Below, in pieces: positions 32,445 through 42,765 of a stretch of 64,000 nucleotides of DNA. The stretch is taken from positions 558,001-622,000 of the forward strand of contig NZ_JAVDDU010000001.1 in the NCBI RefSeq assembly GCF_030848505.1. The letters are read 5' to 3'. The position numbers and the translations under genes are program-made. This DNA comes from Marinimicrobium hydrolyticum (GTDB lineage Bacteria; Pseudomonadota; Gammaproteobacteria; Pseudomonadales; Cellvibrionaceae). The notes under the pieces are model-generated. The model had not been told where the DNA came from, did not search any database, and saw only the letters and a program-made list of their open reading frames with translations. Every line of letters starts with the position of its first letter. Position 1 is the first letter of the stretch.

Positions 32445-34424
32445 TTACAATCGATTTTGAGCTTCTTCGGGGGTGATGACCGGGCTGAGCTCTCCCAGTC
32501 GATAGCCGTAAATAACGGAGAAGGCTAAGACGTTTTGCACATAGCCGCGGGTTTCTTGGAATGGAATGGTTTCGATCCAGACATCGTAGGGAAGCTTCCG
32601 CTCAGTGGCGCCGAGCCACTGCCGAACACGGGTGGGGCCGGCGTTATAGGCGGCGGCGGCCAAGATCCGGTTACCATTAAACTCGTTGAGCAGCTGGTGC
32701 AAATAACGGCTACCCAGGTCAATGTTAGTTTCCGGACTTAACAGGTCGTGCTTACGGTAGGGGATGCCGGCCCGCCGTGCCGTATATTGGGCTGTGGTGG
32801 GCATGAGTTGCATCAGCCCCAAAGCGCCGGCAGGGGAGCGAGCGTCGGCCATAAAGGCACTTTCCTGGCGGGCGATGGCAAACAAAAGATGCGGATTGAT
32901 AGACGTTGCTTCGGCGGCAATGTCCATCTGCTCCCGGTAGGCCAGGGGGAAACGCATTTGCAAGTCGTCCCAGGAGCGGGCACGAATGGTGGCCTGAATG
33001 CCGGTGCGGTACCAACCCCAATGCTCCGCTAGCTTGCCAGCGGCAATGACGGATTGGGCATCCAGTGTCCGCGTGGTGTGGAACCACTCCCGGCTGGCAT
33101 TGGTTACGTCTCCTGTTAGCAGGAGTTCACGCGCACGCGTTATGCCAGGCATTTGCTCTACGTTTTTCAGCATAATCTCGGTCACTTCCACCGGGCGGTC
33201 CAGCAACCGATATTCATAACCCAGAATGTCCGCTGACAAGAATCCGTAAAAACCGCGTGTCGCGGCCACCATCGCGTACAGATCTCTGGCGCTTGGGCGG
33301 CCTTGTTCCGGTTCCAGCTCCAATTCTTCCATCAGGCGTGCGCGCCAGTAGCGCCAGCGATCTGTCTGCTGACTGGCTTCCGGCAATTGTTCAAGCCAAT
33401 TATAGGCACTTTGCCAATCCTGCTGGCGTAAAGCATTTCGAATCAAACGTTCAGTGAGATCGTCGCTTGTTAAGTAGGGGCTCTGCGCCAGCAGTTTTTC
33501 AGCTTCGCCATGCCTGTTTTGGAAAACCAACCGTGTGGCAATGTGCTGCTGTATTTCCAGTCGGTCATGGTCCTCAAATAACTGCTGAGCGTCGTAGCGA
33601 TGCCACAGATGCAGAGCTTTGGGGGCATCACGACGGGCCAATCGATCCAGTCCATGCAGAATGATTTCGCGCATCTGGGGAGATTGGGTACTAAAACGAC
33701 CCATTTGACTCAGGCGGTCGGGGTTGAGGTCAACTTCTCGGTAGAGTGCAGCCAGGCGCTGCTGCTCCTCGGACATGAGTCGTCCCACGTAGGCGGCCAA
33801 GCCCCGATTGCGAGCTTTTAGAGCTTTGCTGTGGCGCTCCCAGGCGATTTCTGGCGTGAGCCGGCCAGCTTCCATCCAGCGTGCAAACAACGGATCGCAG
33901 GCGTTTGGCTGGGATTGCCCGACATTCCACAGTGGCGCCACTTCATCCAATGCGCTGATGTCGTCATTGTGTAGGCGTGCGAAAAGTTGGTAACAGTTAA
34001 GGCGCGTGTCTCTGAGGTCGGCATGGTAGAACTGCCGGTACTCGTCCCAACGCTCTTGTCCGGCAAGGTGGTGTAGCCAGCGCTGGCGGAGCTGTTCGCC
34101 CAGGTAGCTGTACGGATGCTGATACAGAAAATTAGCCACTTCGTCGCTGGTGAGCCGGCTCAGGCTGCGGGTCATTTCCTGATATTGCAGGTAGGGCAAC
34201 AGTGGGTAATCTTCCAGCTCGGCGGCTAGGCTTTGATAGCGCTGCATCTGCCGTTGGCCCAGGGCGCGCTGGGCTTCAAGGTAAGTTTCGCGTTGTTTCT
34301 CTAAAGTGGAAAGCGCCGAGCCTTCCTCGGCCTGGACGCCATGAACGGCCCAAAGGGAACTGAAAAATGCCAGGGCAGCCCAGGTTCCCCGGTAGCTTCG
34401 TCCAGCTCTCAAAATCGCCCACAT
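32445..34424 (-). CDS. slt: Soluble lytic murein transglycosylase
   Basis: A 659-residue periplasmic enzyme that cleaves peptidoglycan to 1,6-anhydromuropeptides. A signal peptide (about 1-32, ending VQAEE) is followed by a long alpha-superhelical U-shaped region and a C-terminal lysozyme-like domain. The catalytic glutamate is E521 in ARQESAF, followed by SPAGALGLMQLMPTTAQY and AAYNAGPTRVRQWLG. Length and order match Slt70 of E. coli. It stands alone, followed downstream by the EAL-HDOD gene on the same strand. Confidence 0.95.
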   Translation of the reverse strand: MWAILRAGRSYRGTWAALAFFSSLWAVHGVQAEEGSALSTLEKQRETYLEAQRALGQRQMQRYQSLAAELEDYPLLPYLQYQEMTRSLSRLTSDEVANFLYQHPYSYLGEQLRQRWLHHLAGQERWDEYRQFYHADLRDTRLNCYQLFARLHNDDISALDEVAPLWNVGQSQPNACDPLFARWMEAGRLTPEIAWERHSKALKARNRGLAAYVGRLMSEEQQRLAALYREVDLNPDRLSQMGRFSTQSPQMREIILHGLDRLARRDAPKALHLWHRYDAQQLFEDHDRLEIQQHIATRLVFQNRHGEAEKLLAQSPYLTSDDLTERLIRNALRQQDWQSAYNWLEQLPEASQQTDRWRYWRARLMEELELEPEQGRPSARDLYAMVAATRGFYGFLSADILGYEYRLLDRPVEVTEIMLKNVEQMPGITRARELLLTGDVTNASREWFHTTRTLDAQSVIAAGKLAEHWGWYRTGIQATIRARSWDDLQMRFPLAYREQMDIAAEATSINPHLLFAIARQESAFMADARSPAGALGLMQLMPTTAQYTARRAGIPYRKHDLLSPETNIDLGSRYLHQLLNEFNGNRILAAAAYNAGPTRVRQWLGATERKLPYDVWIETIPFQETRGYVQNVLAFSVIYGYRLGELSPVITPEEAQNRL

Positions 34425-34659
34425 TGACTATACCTCAGCTGTGTGACCTGTTATTGAATCTTTATTTTAGACGCTCGTCGCTTGCGGTGACGGTTATTTC
34501 GCCGGAGTATTTTTCCCCTGTGAGAGGGGTCCCAAACCCTGTATGATGCGCGTCGAGGCGTCTGGGCACCCGAGTGCCGAAAGTGTTCATGAGCATAGCA
34601 GCCTCCGCGTTAAGCCGCCAGCCCCTCCTAAGCTAATTCTATTTTTAAAAGTAGCCCCT

Positions 34660-36564
34660 ATGCCCCTGATTAATATCGAAAAAGCTACCTTGAGCTACGG
34701 ATTACAAGTTCTGCTCGATGGCGTAGACCTCAGTATAGAGCGCGGTCAGCGGTTGTGCCTGATCGGGCGCAACGGCACGGGTAAATCCACCCTGTTGAAA
34801 GTTCTGGCGGGTGAGGTTGATTTGGACAGCGGCACCGTCAGCCGCGATCCGGGTATCCGCATGGCGCGTCTGGAGCAGGATCTTCCCGAAGCGGATGATC
34901 GGCTCGTGTTTGATGTGGTCGCCGATGGCCTGGAAGGCATGGGCGCCTTGTTGAGTGAATATCACGCTTTGGCGATGCGTGGCGACGAGAACAGCCTGAC
35001 CCGGATGGCTGAGCTGCAACAGCAAATCGAAGCCCGCGATGGTTGGCAGCTTCAGCAGCAAGTGGATACTGTGTTGACGCGCCTCGACCTGCCAGGGGAC
35101 CGCTACATGCGTGAACTCTCCGGTGGTTGGCGTCGGCGGGTGGCTCTGGCCAAAGCGCTGGTGCTGGAGCCCGACTTACTGTTGCTGGATGAGCCCACCA
35201 ACCACCTGGATATTGCCGCCATCGAGTGGTTGGAGAACCAGCTGCTGAACTACACCGGTGCTCTGGTGTTTATCACGCACGATCGCTCTCTGCTGCAAAA
35301 TTTAGCCACCCACATCGCTGAGTTGGACCGGGGCCACCTGCGTACCTGGGCAGGAGACTACCAGCGTTATCTGGTGTACCGAGAGCAAGCGTTAGCCGAG
35401 GAGGCGCGCCACAACGCCCTGTTTGACAAGAAACTGGCCCGGGAAGAAACCTGGATTCGCCAAGGAATTAAGGCGCGCCGGACTCGTAATGAAGGGCGTG
35501 TACGCGCTTTGAAAGCGTTGCGGGAAACACGCACTCAGCGGCGGGAATTAATCGGCAGCGCAAAATTTTCCATCAGCTCTGGGGAGAATTCCGGGAAATT
35601 GGTGGCGGAGCTCAAGCATGTCAGCTACGGGTTTGCCGATAAGCAGATTGTGCGTGACTTCTCCACTGTCATTATGCGCGGCGACCGTATCGGCCTGGTG
35701 GGCGCAAACGGGGCGGGCAAGAGCACCCTGTTGAAGCTTATTTTGGGCGAGCTGGAGCCGCAGGAGGGCAGTGTCCGTCTGGGGACCAATCTGGCCGTGG
35801 CCTATTTTGACCAGCTGCGTGATCAGGTGGATCTGGATAAAAGCGCGGTGGATAACATCGCGGAGGGGCGTGAATACATTGAGCTCAATGGCCAGTCCCG
35901 ACACATTATTTCGTACTTGGGGGATTTTTTGTTCACCGGCGAGCGCGCGCGCACACCCTTGCGGGCGATGTCCGGGGGTGAGCGCAATCGGGTTTTGCTA
36001 GCGAAGCTGTTCAGCAAGCCGGCCAACTTGTTGGTGTTGGACGAACCTACCAACGATTTGGACGTGGAAACCCTGGAGTTGCTGGAAGATATTTTGATGG
36101 ACTACGACGGCACCGTGTTGTTGGTGAGCCACGACCGAGCGTTTCTCAACAATATCGTTACCAGCGTTATCGCCTTTGAAGGGCGCGCACAGGTACTCGA
36201 GTATGTGGGCGGCTATGACGACTGGCTGCGTCAAGGCGGCCGCTGGACGGAAGAGGGGCCTGAAGAGGGCGCGAAGGATGAGACACCCACGCCAGTGGCC
36301 CCATCCAGCGCGCCGAAGCGGCCCAAGGCTAAGAAATTAAGCTATAAGCTGCAGCGCGAGTTTGAGGAGCTACCCGGACGCATCGAGGCATTGGAAGAGC
36401 AGCTCAGTACACTGCAAAAGGAAGTCGCTGAACCGGATTTTTACTCAGGTTCAGCGGAGGATATCGACGCTCATATGAAACAGTTGGCGCAACTGGAACA
36501 TGAGTTGGAGCTCTGTTTCGAGCGCTGGGCAGAGCTGGAAGATTTGCAGCAGGACGACGCTTAG
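34660..36564 (+). CDS. uup: ABC-F ATPase
   Basis: A 634-residue cytoplasmic protein with two ABC ATPase domains and no membrane segments. Walker A motifs are GRNGTGKST and GANGAGKST; signature motifs are LSGGWRRRVALAKAL and MSGGERNRVLLAKLF; Walker B is LLLLDEPTNHLD and LLVLDEPTNDLD. The linker and the C-terminal coiled-coil domain (about 560-630, LEEQLSTLQKEVAEPDFY) are typical of Uup. ABC-F proteins act on the ribosome; Uup is also linked to transposon excision in E. coli. The ATG at 34660 matches the family start. It overlaps the convergent usp stop by 4 bases. Confidence 0.94.
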   Translation: MPLINIEKATLSYGLQVLLDGVDLSIERGQRLCLIGRNGTGKSTLLKVLAGEVDLDSGTVSRDPGIRMARLEQDLPEADDRLVFDVVADGLEGMGALLSEYHALAMRGDENSLTRMAELQQQIEARDGWQLQQQVDTVLTRLDLPGDRYMRELSGGWRRRVALAKALVLEPDLLLLDEPTNHLDIAAIEWLENQLLNYTGALVFITHDRSLLQNLATHIAELDRGHLRTWAGDYQRYLVYREQALAEEARHNALFDKKLAREETWIRQGIKARRTRNEGRVRALKALRETRTQRRELIGSAKFSISSGENSGKLVAELKHVSYGFADKQIVRDFSTVIMRGDRIGLVGANGAGKSTLLKLILGELEPQEGSVRLGTNLAVAYFDQLRDQVDLDKSAVDNIAEGREYIELNGQSRHIISYLGDFLFTGERARTPLRAMSGGERNRVLLAKLFSKPANLLVLDEPTNDLDVETLELLEDILMDYDGTVLLVSHDRAFLNNIVTSVIAFEGRAQVLEYVGGYDDWLRQGGRWTEEGPEEGAKDETPTPVAPSSAPKRPKAKKLSYKLQREFEELPGRIEALEEQLSTLQKEVAEPDFYSGSAEDIDAHMKQLAQLEHELELCFERWAELEDLQQDDA

Positions 36565-37013
36565 TTATCTGGAGTGGTGGGCTGTCTGACCAACACCGCC
36601 AACACATCACAACCAGCGCCGTGCAGCACACTGTTGGAGGTGGAGCCCAGTAACAGTGCAAAGCCTTTCCGCCCGTGGCTGCCCACAATGATTAAGTCAG
36701 CGTTCTCCTGAGCGGCCAGGTAGTGCAGTTCGGTGGCCGCCTGACCCACCAGTACGTGTTCTTGTTGCACGGGGTGTTTGACCAGTTGGCACAAGCGTCT
36801 CAATTCCTGTTCGGCTTTGAGTTGAAGCTGTTCCTGGACTTCCGAGAGGTCGACCGGCATGTCCCCGCCGTAGGCGAAGGTCAGCGGCTCTATCACGTGC
36901 GCAACACTGAGTGTGGCGCCACAGGCCCGCGCCAAATCCCCGGCTCGTTCCAGCACTTGGGAGGATTCGTCGGAGAGGTCTAAACCGGCGATAATGTGTT
37001 TGTAACAGGGCAT
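36561..37013 (-). CDS. Universal stress protein
   Basis: A 150-residue UspA-fold protein. It opens with YKHIIAGLDLSDESSQVL and has the nucleotide-binding pattern VGSHGRKGFALLLGSTSNSV near the C-terminus, so it is probably an ATP-binding UspA/UspFG-type member. Starting at MPCYKHI agrees with the family; an ATG three codons earlier is possible. A TATAAT on the minus strand at 37070-37075 could be the -10 of its promoter, but no good -35 goes with it. Confidence 0.93.
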   Translation of the reverse strand: MPCYKHIIAGLDLSDESSQVLERAGDLARACGATLSVAHVIEPLTFAYGGDMPVDLSEVQEQLQLKAEQELRRLCQLVKHPVQQEHVLVGQAATELHYLAAQENADLIIVGSHGRKGFALLLGSTSNSVLHGAGCDVLAVLVRQPTTPDN

Positions 37014-37149
37014 CGTTTTCACTCCCGTGTGTCGAACCTAAAAAGACAGGTAACCAAAGAAACCACGTGATTATACTAGCACGATGTTACCTCGGATATT
37101 CACGCGCCGTGGGGGTATCTGCTGATCAGCTTCCTGCAGTCGAGACACT

Positions 37150-37647
37150 ATGAATATTTGGATTTTGGCGACGCTAATTGGGGTCATTGCAATGGCCTTT
37201 GGTCCCGTCATGATGTTGCAGCCAAGTCGCGCTGAGCGTCGCCAGGCTGACCTGCGCAACCGAGCCATGAAGCGGGGCATCAAGGTGTCCATAGGTGCGC
37301 TACCCAGGCAGGCCACGGACCTTGATGCACCTGAGCAGATGGCCATTTACCGCTTGCCCAAACATCATACCCGCGTACCGGAACGACGTTGGCTGCTGGT
37401 GCGAGCCGCCTACGACCACGAGCAACACTTTCTGCAGCGCTGGGCCTGGCAGGATAGCGGCCGCCCAGATCCGGCGGAAATGGACTGTCTGGAGCAATGT
37501 GTTCCAGAGCTGCCCACCTCGGTGCTGGGAATAGGTGCAGACTCGGATGGCTGGTACTGCTATTGGACCGAAAGTCGCGAAGCGGGGGAGCTGGAGCAGC
37601 TGTGCGAGATGCTGACGGCTCTGAGTAAGGCTCACGCTGGGTTGTAG
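37150..37647 (+). CDS. Conserved hypothetical protein, N-terminal membrane segment
   Basis: A 165-residue protein with one membrane segment at about 3-23 followed by a basic stretch (RAERRQADLRNRAMKRG), suggesting an N-terminal anchor with a cytoplasmic body. The soluble part is rich in Trp and Arg (ERRWLLVRAAYDHEQHFLQRWAW). I do not recognise a domain. Similar small proteins sit near topA in pseudomonads, as I recall. Its 3' end overlaps the following reverse-strand gene by 16 bases. Confidence 0.75.
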   Translation: MNIWILATLIGVIAMAFGPVMMLQPSRAERRQADLRNRAMKRGIKVSIGALPRQATDLDAPEQMAIYRLPKHHTRVPERRWLLVRAAYDHEQHFLQRWAWQDSGRPDPAEMDCLEQCVPELPTSVLGIGADSDGWYCYWTESREAGELEQLCEMLTALSKAHAGL

Positions 37648-38330
37648 CCGATTTCAGGCATCAGCTCTGGGCTTAGTGCCTTACGTTCACCCAGGATGAT
37701 TTGGCTGAGCTCCTGGATCATCTGGCTCCGTTGCGGGTCCGGGTGAGCATGCCCGACCAGGAGGCTTTGCGCTTTCTTATAAAAGGACTGCCCAACTGAG
37801 TAATCGCCGCGCCGAATGGCTTTGTGGCCTTGGGCGACAAAGGAAATCACACTGATCATCAGTTGCGCCCAGGACAGTTGTTTCAGATAGAGGTCCAGTG
37901 CTTCGCGCTCAAGCTGGCCCCGCGTATGCTGGCGGCGTAGCAGCTCCCCGGCTTTCTGTAAGCCCTGTTGAGCGCGGGCAATCTGGCTGTCACTTTCCCG
38001 AAGGCGATTCAATGCTTGCGGTGTGTCCCACTCGGCCTCTCGCGCTTGTGCTTGACGCAGGCGCGCCTCCCAAGGCTCCGGGCTGTTGCGCTCGTAAAGG
38101 CGGATCTCCTCCAATAGGGTCATTACCTCCTGGTTCACGCGGCGCGCGACGTCCCGCTCTGGAAGAGTGTCTTCCAGGCAGATCAGTATCTCTTCCAGAT
38201 CCTGCAGCTGAATGCGCAGACGCTTACGCCGCAGCTGGCTGCGTCGTTGACGCTTCTGCCAACGGTCAGCCAGGTGGGCCCCTATGAGCGCCAAAAGAAT
38301 CACTACCAACAGCAGTGTGATCGAAAGCAT
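37632..38330 (-). CDS. Conserved hypothetical protein, membrane-anchored coiled coil
   Basis: A 232-residue protein. Residues 3-22 form a membrane segment, followed at once by a very basic patch (RWQKRQRRSQLRRKRLR) and then alpha-helical, heptad-like sequence to the end. It is probably anchored in the inner membrane with the helices in the cytoplasm. The C-terminal part has a TPR-like feel (GDYSVGQSFYKKAQSLLVGH). No known domain is recognised. It is divergent from topA across a 399-base gap. Confidence 0.75.
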   Translation of the reverse strand: MLSITLLLVVILLALIGAHLADRWQKRQRRSQLRRKRLRIQLQDLEEILICLEDTLPERDVARRVNQEVMTLLEEIRLYERNSPEPWEARLRQAQAREAEWDTPQALNRLRESDSQIARAQQGLQKAGELLRRQHTRGQLEREALDLYLKQLSWAQLMISVISFVAQGHKAIRRGDYSVGQSFYKKAQSLLVGHAHPDPQRSQMIQELSQIILGERKALSPELMPEIGYNPA

Positions 38331-38729
38331 GAGTCGGATCCGGTCCCAAAAAGGTCAGGGTTAAAGCAGATTTTGACGCCATCAGTGGAAAAATCCTAGC
38401 GAGAATTTCAGATCCGCGCCAGGACTCCGCAAACCAGGTTCTTGTTAGCGTAAAAAACCATTTAATATCAATAAGATACAACTCGTATGAAAGGTGCGGG
38501 CCCAGCTTGGTTAGAGTCGTTGCAAAACCTCCGTGAGACGCTGAAATCTATCCCTGCGACCTATCGGCTGGCGGTTACTGACTTGACCCTGAGGGAATCA
38601 GGTCTTATATATGCGCACCTCTGAGCCTGTTTTATTACAGATTAGCTCACTCCGTAGGCACCAGCTCGCCCATTGACGGGGGTGTTCGGTCGGCCCAATT
38701 CACTGTTACGGGAATATAAGAAGAGCGCT
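38331..38729. promoter_or_regulatory. topA upstream region with a strong promoter candidate
   Basis: The best sigma-70-like promoter here is TTGACC (38583-38588), a 17-base spacer, then TATATA (38606-38611), about 120 bases before the topA ATG. The spacer contains CCTGA-GGGAA-TCAGG, a perfect 5-bp palindrome at 38588-38602 that could be an operator or alter promoter geometry. The rest of the gap is A/T-richer DNA near 38440-38490. A 45-codon open frame (38487-38624) is discussed among the rejected items. Confidence 0.55.
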
Positions 38730-41354
38730 ATGGGGAAATCCTTAGTTATAGTCGAGTCGCCCGCCAAAGCGAAGACGATCAACAAGTACTTGGGCAGCGA
38801 CTTCGTGGTCAAGTCCAGTATTGGTCATATTCGCGACCTCCCAACCAGTGGTGGCTCCAAGCCGGTGGACCCCAAAGAGCGTGCGCGCCAAGCCGCCCAA
38901 ACCCGAAAAATGGCACCGAAGGAAAAGGCCGCCTACAAAGCGAAGAAGCAAAAACAGCAGTTGATTAACCGTATGGGCATTGACCCTGAACACGGTTGGG
39001 AGGCGCACTACGAAATCCTCCCAGGCAAGGAAAAAGTAGTCGATGAACTCAGGAAGCTTGCCGCTCGCGCTGACACCATTTATCTGGCGACGGATTTGGA
39101 CCGCGAGGGGGAGGCCATTGCCTGGCATCTTCAGCAGGCGATCGGCGGCAATGAAGATCAGTACCGCCGGGTGGTGTTCAACGAGATCACCAAAAGTGCG
39201 ATCCAAAACGCGTTTAAAACCCCAGGCCGTATTGATGAAGACCGGGTTCAGGCGCAGCAGGCACGGCGTTTCCTCGACCGAGTTGTTGGTTACATGGTGT
39301 CGCCCCTGTTGTGGGAGAAAGTGGCCCGTGGGTTGTCCGCTGGCCGGGTTCAGTCAGTAGCGGTTAGGTTGGTGGTGGAGCGCGAGCGGGAAATCCGCGC
39401 GTTCGTCCCAGAGGAGTACTGGAGCCTGTTTGCCGAGCTGCGCGCAAACGATAATAAAGACGTGCGCTTTGAAGTTAAAAAGCATCGCGGCGAAGCATTT
39501 AAACCCATCAACGAAAGCCAGGCCATGGCGGCCGTTGCGGACTTAAAAGAAAGTCATTATGAGGTAGTCGATCGGGAAGATAAGCCCACCCGTTCCAAAC
39601 CGCCTGCGCCCTTTATTACCTCGACTTTGCAGCAGGCCGCCAGTACCCGGCTCGGGTTCGGGGTGAAGAAAACCATGATGATGGCGCAGCGCTTATACGA
39701 AGCGGGCTACATCACCTACATGCGTACCGACTCCACCAATCTCAGTAAAGAGGCGGTGGAAAACTGCCGGGAATTTATTCTCGATGAGTATGGCAAGCCC
39801 TACCTGCCTGAAAACCCCGTAACCTATTCAAGCAAGGAGGGCGCGCAAGAGGCGCACGAAGCGATCCGTCCTTCCAGTGTCGGTATTCGTCCCAACCAGT
39901 TGAGCGGCATGGAGCGTGATGCCGAGCGGCTGTACAATTTAATTTGGCAGCAGTTTGTGGCCTGTCAAATGAGCCCTGCCGAATTTACCAGTACCTCAAT
40001 CGTGGTCAAAGCCGGTGAGTACGAACTGCGCACTCGCGGCCGAGTTATCCGGTTTGACGGCTTTTTGAAAGTCCTGCCGCCCGTGGCCAAGAAGGACGAG
40101 GATGTGGTGCTTCCCGATCTGAAAGTCGGGCAAGACCTGCCGCTGACCAAACTTGACCCGAACCAACATTTTACCAAGCCACCTGCGCGTTACAGTGAAG
40201 CGAGTTTGGTGAAAGAGCTGGAAAAACGCGGCATAGGCCGTCCTTCTACCTACGCATCCATTATTTCGACCATTCAAGATCGCGGCTACGTGCATCTGGA
40301 AAACCGCCGTTTCTATGCAGAAAAGATGGGGGATATCGTCACCGAGCGGCTGGTGGAGAGCTTTGATGACCTCATGGACTACGGCTTCACCGCCAACATG
40401 GAAGAATCACTGGATGAGGTTGCCCAAGGGCAGCGCAACTGGCGGCAAGTGCTGGATAACTTTTACGCGAACTTCTCTAAAAAATTGCAGCAGGCGCAAA
40501 GCACAGAAAACGGTATGCGCAGTAACAGTCCCACGGATACGGACATTGCCTGCGATAAGTGCGGCCGGCCCATGCAGATTCGAACCGGCAGTACAGGTGT
40601 GTTTTTGGGTTGCTCCGGCTATGCGCTTCCGCCCAAGGAGCGCTGTAAAAATACCATGAATCTCGTCTCCGGCGATGAAGCGGTGGATGCTGATGCGGAC
40701 GAAGAAGCCGAGTCTCGCTTGCTGCGTACCAAACGTCGTTGCAAGCTGTGCAATACGGCCATGGACAGTTATCTCCTGGACGAAAAGCGCAAGCTCCATA
40801 TTTGCGGCAACAATCCCGATTGTCCCGGTTATGAAGTGGAGGAGGGCACCTTTAAATTAAAAGGTTACGAAGGGCCCACCCTGGAGTGCGACAAGTGCGG
40901 CAGTGAGATGCAGCTTAAAACTGGCCGTTTTGGCAAGTACTTCGGTTGCACCAACAGCGAGTGTAAAAATACCCGCAAGTTACTCAAGAGCGGCGAAGCA
41001 GCACCACCGAAAATGGACCCAGTGCCCATGCCTGAGCTTAGCTGCGTCAAAGTGGACGACCACTATGTGTTGCGCGATGGCGCTTCGGGACTGTTTCTCG
41101 CCGCAAGCCAGTTTCCCAAAAACCGGGAGACGCGTGCACCGCTGGTTGAAGAGCTTCTGCCGCATAAAGATGAGATCGATCCCAAGTATCGCTTTTTGTT
41201 TTCCGCTCCCACTAAAGACCCAGATGGGAATAAGACCCTAGTGCGTTTTAGCCGTAAAACCAAAGAGCAATACGTGCAGTCAGAAGTCGATGGCAAAGCC
41301 ACTGGCTGGAAAGCGTTCTACAAAAACGGCAAGTGGGTGACCAATGAGAAATAG
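38730..41354 (+). CDS. topA: DNA topoisomerase I (type IA)
   Basis: An 874-residue enzyme that relaxes negative supercoils by single-strand passage. The TOPRIM domain starts at residue 3 ([18 protein letters not shown]) and includes [14 protein letters not shown]. The active-site tyrosine is Y330 in [11 protein letters not shown]. The C-terminal part carries three Cys4 zinc-ribbon repeats (about 605-635, 670-705 and 715-750), followed by a further domain with [15 protein letters not shown] chose MGKSLV because it matches the family; 19 codons upstream do not. Two small genes follow on the same strand. Confidence 0.97.
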   Translation: MGKSLVIVESPAKAKTINKYLGSDFVVKSSIGHIRDLPTSGGSKPVDPKERARQAAQTRKMAPKEKAAYKAKKQKQQLINRMGIDPEHGWEAHYEILPGKEKVVDELRKLAARADTIYLATDLDREGEAIAWHLQQAIGGNEDQYRRVVFNEITKSAIQNAFKTPGRIDEDRVQAQQARRFLDRVVGYMVSPLLWEKVARGLSAGRVQSVAVRLVVEREREIRAFVPEEYWSLFAELRANDNKDVRFEVKKHRGEAFKPINESQAMAAVADLKESHYEVVDREDKPTRSKPPAPFITSTLQQAASTRLGFGVKKTMMMAQRLYEAGYITYMRTDSTNLSKEAVENCREFILDEYGKPYLPENPVTYSSKEGAQEAHEAIRPSSVGIRPNQLSGMERDAERLYNLIWQQFVACQMSPAEFTSTSIVVKAGEYELRTRGRVIRFDGFLKVLPPVAKKDEDVVLPDLKVGQDLPLTKLDPNQHFTKPPARYSEASLVKELEKRGIGRPSTYASIISTIQDRGYVHLENRRFYAEKMGDIVTERLVESFDDLMDYGFTANMEESLDEVAQGQRNWRQVLDNFYANFSKKLQQAQSTENGMRSNSPTDTDIACDKCGRPMQIRTGSTGVFLGCSGYALPPKERCKNTMNLVSGDEAVDADADEEAESRLLRTKRRCKLCNTAMDSYLLDEKRKLHICGNNPDCPGYEVEEGTFKLKGYEGPTLECDKCGSEMQLKTGRFGKYFGCTNSECKNTRKLLKSGEAAPPKMDPVPMPELSCVKVDDHYVLRDGASGLFLAASQFPKNRETRAPLVEELLPHKDEIDPKYRFLFSAPTKDPDGNKTLVRFSRKTKEQYVQSEVDGKATGWKAFYKNGKWVTNEK

Positions 41355-41374
41355 CCTGGCAGCTGACGCCAGGC
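41353..41374 (+). terminator. Hairpin after topA
   Basis: AGCCTGGC (41353-41360) and GCCAGGCT (41368-41374 plus adjacent base) form an 8-bp stem with a 7-base loop, overlapping the topA stop codon. It is followed by CGTTT only, so termination is probably partial and the next gene may still be read through. Confidence 0.5.
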
Positions 41375-41397
41375 TCGTTTAAACGGGAGTGGGGATG

Positions 41398-41913
41398 ATG
41401 AGTGCGACCAGCCTGGGCATGGTCAACCAAAAGCTGGCGTATGCGCGCGCCGTCTTGGCGCAGCTGGACGGGCTGCCGGAAGGAAGCGCGAGCGAACGAC
41501 TGCAACGCCAGGCTCTTCTGGATGCTGGCGCGTTCCACCTGATGTGTGCCTACAGCCATTATCTGCGCGAATTGGGTGAAAATTATGCGCTGACCCAGGT
41601 TGCTGGCATTCATAATGAAAGCGATTTGCACAAAGCCCTAATGGCTCAAGGCAAGTCCCCGGCCGAAGTACGTGAGCTTCAAGAGCTGCGTCGCCAGCCG
41701 GCCAGCTGGCTGACTCAACTACATGCCAGCTATGCCGCCTGCTGGCAGTTTCCCGAGAAACCGACCGCGCATCAGGATGCAGCCCGCATTCAGGCTGTTG
41801 ACCTGGAAGCGGTGGCCGCGCCCTTACCGGTCACTGCCGAGCGCTTGCAGACGGCCTACCGAGCGCTTAATGAGTTGATCGTTAGGCAGAGGGAAAGCAC
41901 CACCGAGTGGTAG
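41398..41913 (+). CDS. DUF6586-type conserved protein
   Basis: A 171-residue cytoplasmic, mostly helical protein. It contains NQKLAYARAVLAQLDG near the start and a central ACQ/histidine-rich helix FHLMCAYSHYLRELGENY. Related proteins lie between topA and sulA-lexA in pseudomonads, which is the arrangement here. I chose the ATG at 41398 because GGGAG is 8 bases upstream; in-frame GTG 41389 and ATG 41395 are also possible. No enzymatic motif is visible and the function is unknown. Confidence 0.82.
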   Translation: MSATSLGMVNQKLAYARAVLAQLDGLPEGSASERLQRQALLDAGAFHLMCAYSHYLRELGENYALTQVAGIHNESDLHKALMAQGKSPAEVRELQELRRQPASWLTQLHASYAACWQFPEKPTAHQDAARIQAVDLEAVAAPLPVTAERLQTAYRALNELIVRQRESTTEW

Positions 41914-41997
41914 TGTCCAGTCGCGCATTTCCCCTTGGCATGGTACAATCAGCCCCACATTGGTGCCTGGCGATTCAGCCTGGTGTGCGGAGTTTTT

Positions 41998-42252
41998 ATG
42001 TCATCACCCCTTTACGAAATTGTTGAGTTGGCCAATGGCGACGTGGTGTTGCAGCGCGCCGATGAGCAAGGTGAACCTCTGGTCAGCATCCGCTTTTCCA
42101 CTGAATCCCTTTCGTACATGCAGCAGGGAAAGTTTGACGTTGCCAAAGCGATGATCGAAGCGGGTATGGAAGCGGCCAGTGATTTGGCCGATGAAGGTAT
42201 GGAAGACTTTATGGGTGAATTTAAAGACAACGAAACGCCCGTTTATCACTGA
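41998..42252 (+). CDS. Small conserved acidic protein near the SOS operon
   Basis: An 84-residue acidic protein (YEIVELANGDVVLQRADEQG; then EAGMEAASDLADEGMEDF). It is predicted cytoplasmic with no membrane segment. The ATG at 41998 follows GCGGAGTTTTT, a usable ribosome-binding site; 21 upstream in-frame codons look non-conserved. The position between topA and the convergent sulA-lexA pair matches a small conserved gene at the same place in pseudomonads. Function unknown. Confidence 0.85.
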   Translation: MSSPLYEIVELANGDVVLQRADEQGEPLVSIRFSTESLSYMQQGKFDVAKAMIEAGMEAASDLADEGMEDFMGEFKDNETPVYH

Positions 42253-42366
42253 TATTCAGCACGGGTGCTTGCACCTGCCCTCGTAGCCGAACCTACTCCC
42301 GAAGCCAGATAAGTTACTTTCCCACCTTTTTGAGTTGGCGGGTTGTAAGTTGTACGGGATTGGTCG

Positions 42367-42765
42367 CTAGCGCATTCTCAGCATCAATCCCTGGCACTCT
42401 CCGCGCTGAGCAGCTCCCTCCAATAAGTGCATTTCCCGCTTTGTCAGCTTGCCAGGAGCGGCAATGACCGTATGACTGTTGCCCTTGGCCAGTGCCTCCC
42501 AGACGATCCAGCGAGCATCGTGCTGGTCATTAATGTGAATTAAGCGGATGCGAGTGGTGTCGACGCCATAGCGCTCCAGCAAGCCGCGATCAACTGGGCC
42601 GGGGCTGATCCAGGTCAGCCACCGGTCTTGGCAGCTCCGGCTCAGGTGCGCCACCATAGGCAGTAGGAGTTGGGTTTGGTCCGGTGCGTTCTGAGTCAGA
42701 ACCAGCTCGGTGATACCGCCTTTGGCGAGCGGCTGGGGTGCGCCATGCAAGCTTGCATTAATCAC
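42367..42765 (-). CDS. sulA: SulA-like SOS cell division inhibitor
   Basis: A 132-residue protein resembling Sul[31 protein letters not shown] and the later [20 protein letters not shown]. SulA binds FtsZ and blocks septation during DNA damage. It is a little shorter than the E. coli protein at the N-terminus, as in pseudomonads. It overlaps the 3' end of lexA by 8 bases and has no promoter of its own visible, so it is probably induced from the lexA promoter with its SOS box. Confidence 0.88.
   Translation of the reverse strand: MINASLHGAPQPLAKGGITELVLTQNAPDQTQLLLPMVAHLSRSCQDRWLTWISPGPVDRGLLERYGVDTTRIRLIHINDQHDARWIVWEALAKGNSHTVIAAPGKLTKREMHLLEGAAQRGECQGLMLRMR

Noticed and set aside
34543-34659. 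Longer Uup start
   Set aside because: The 39 extra residues show no family sequence, whereas MPLINIEKATLSYG at 34660 is the expected ABC-F beginning.
38487-38624. A 45-codon ORF upstream of topA
   Set aside because: No ribosome-binding site is visible and it runs through the best topA promoter. The predicted peptide has no family resemblance I can name.
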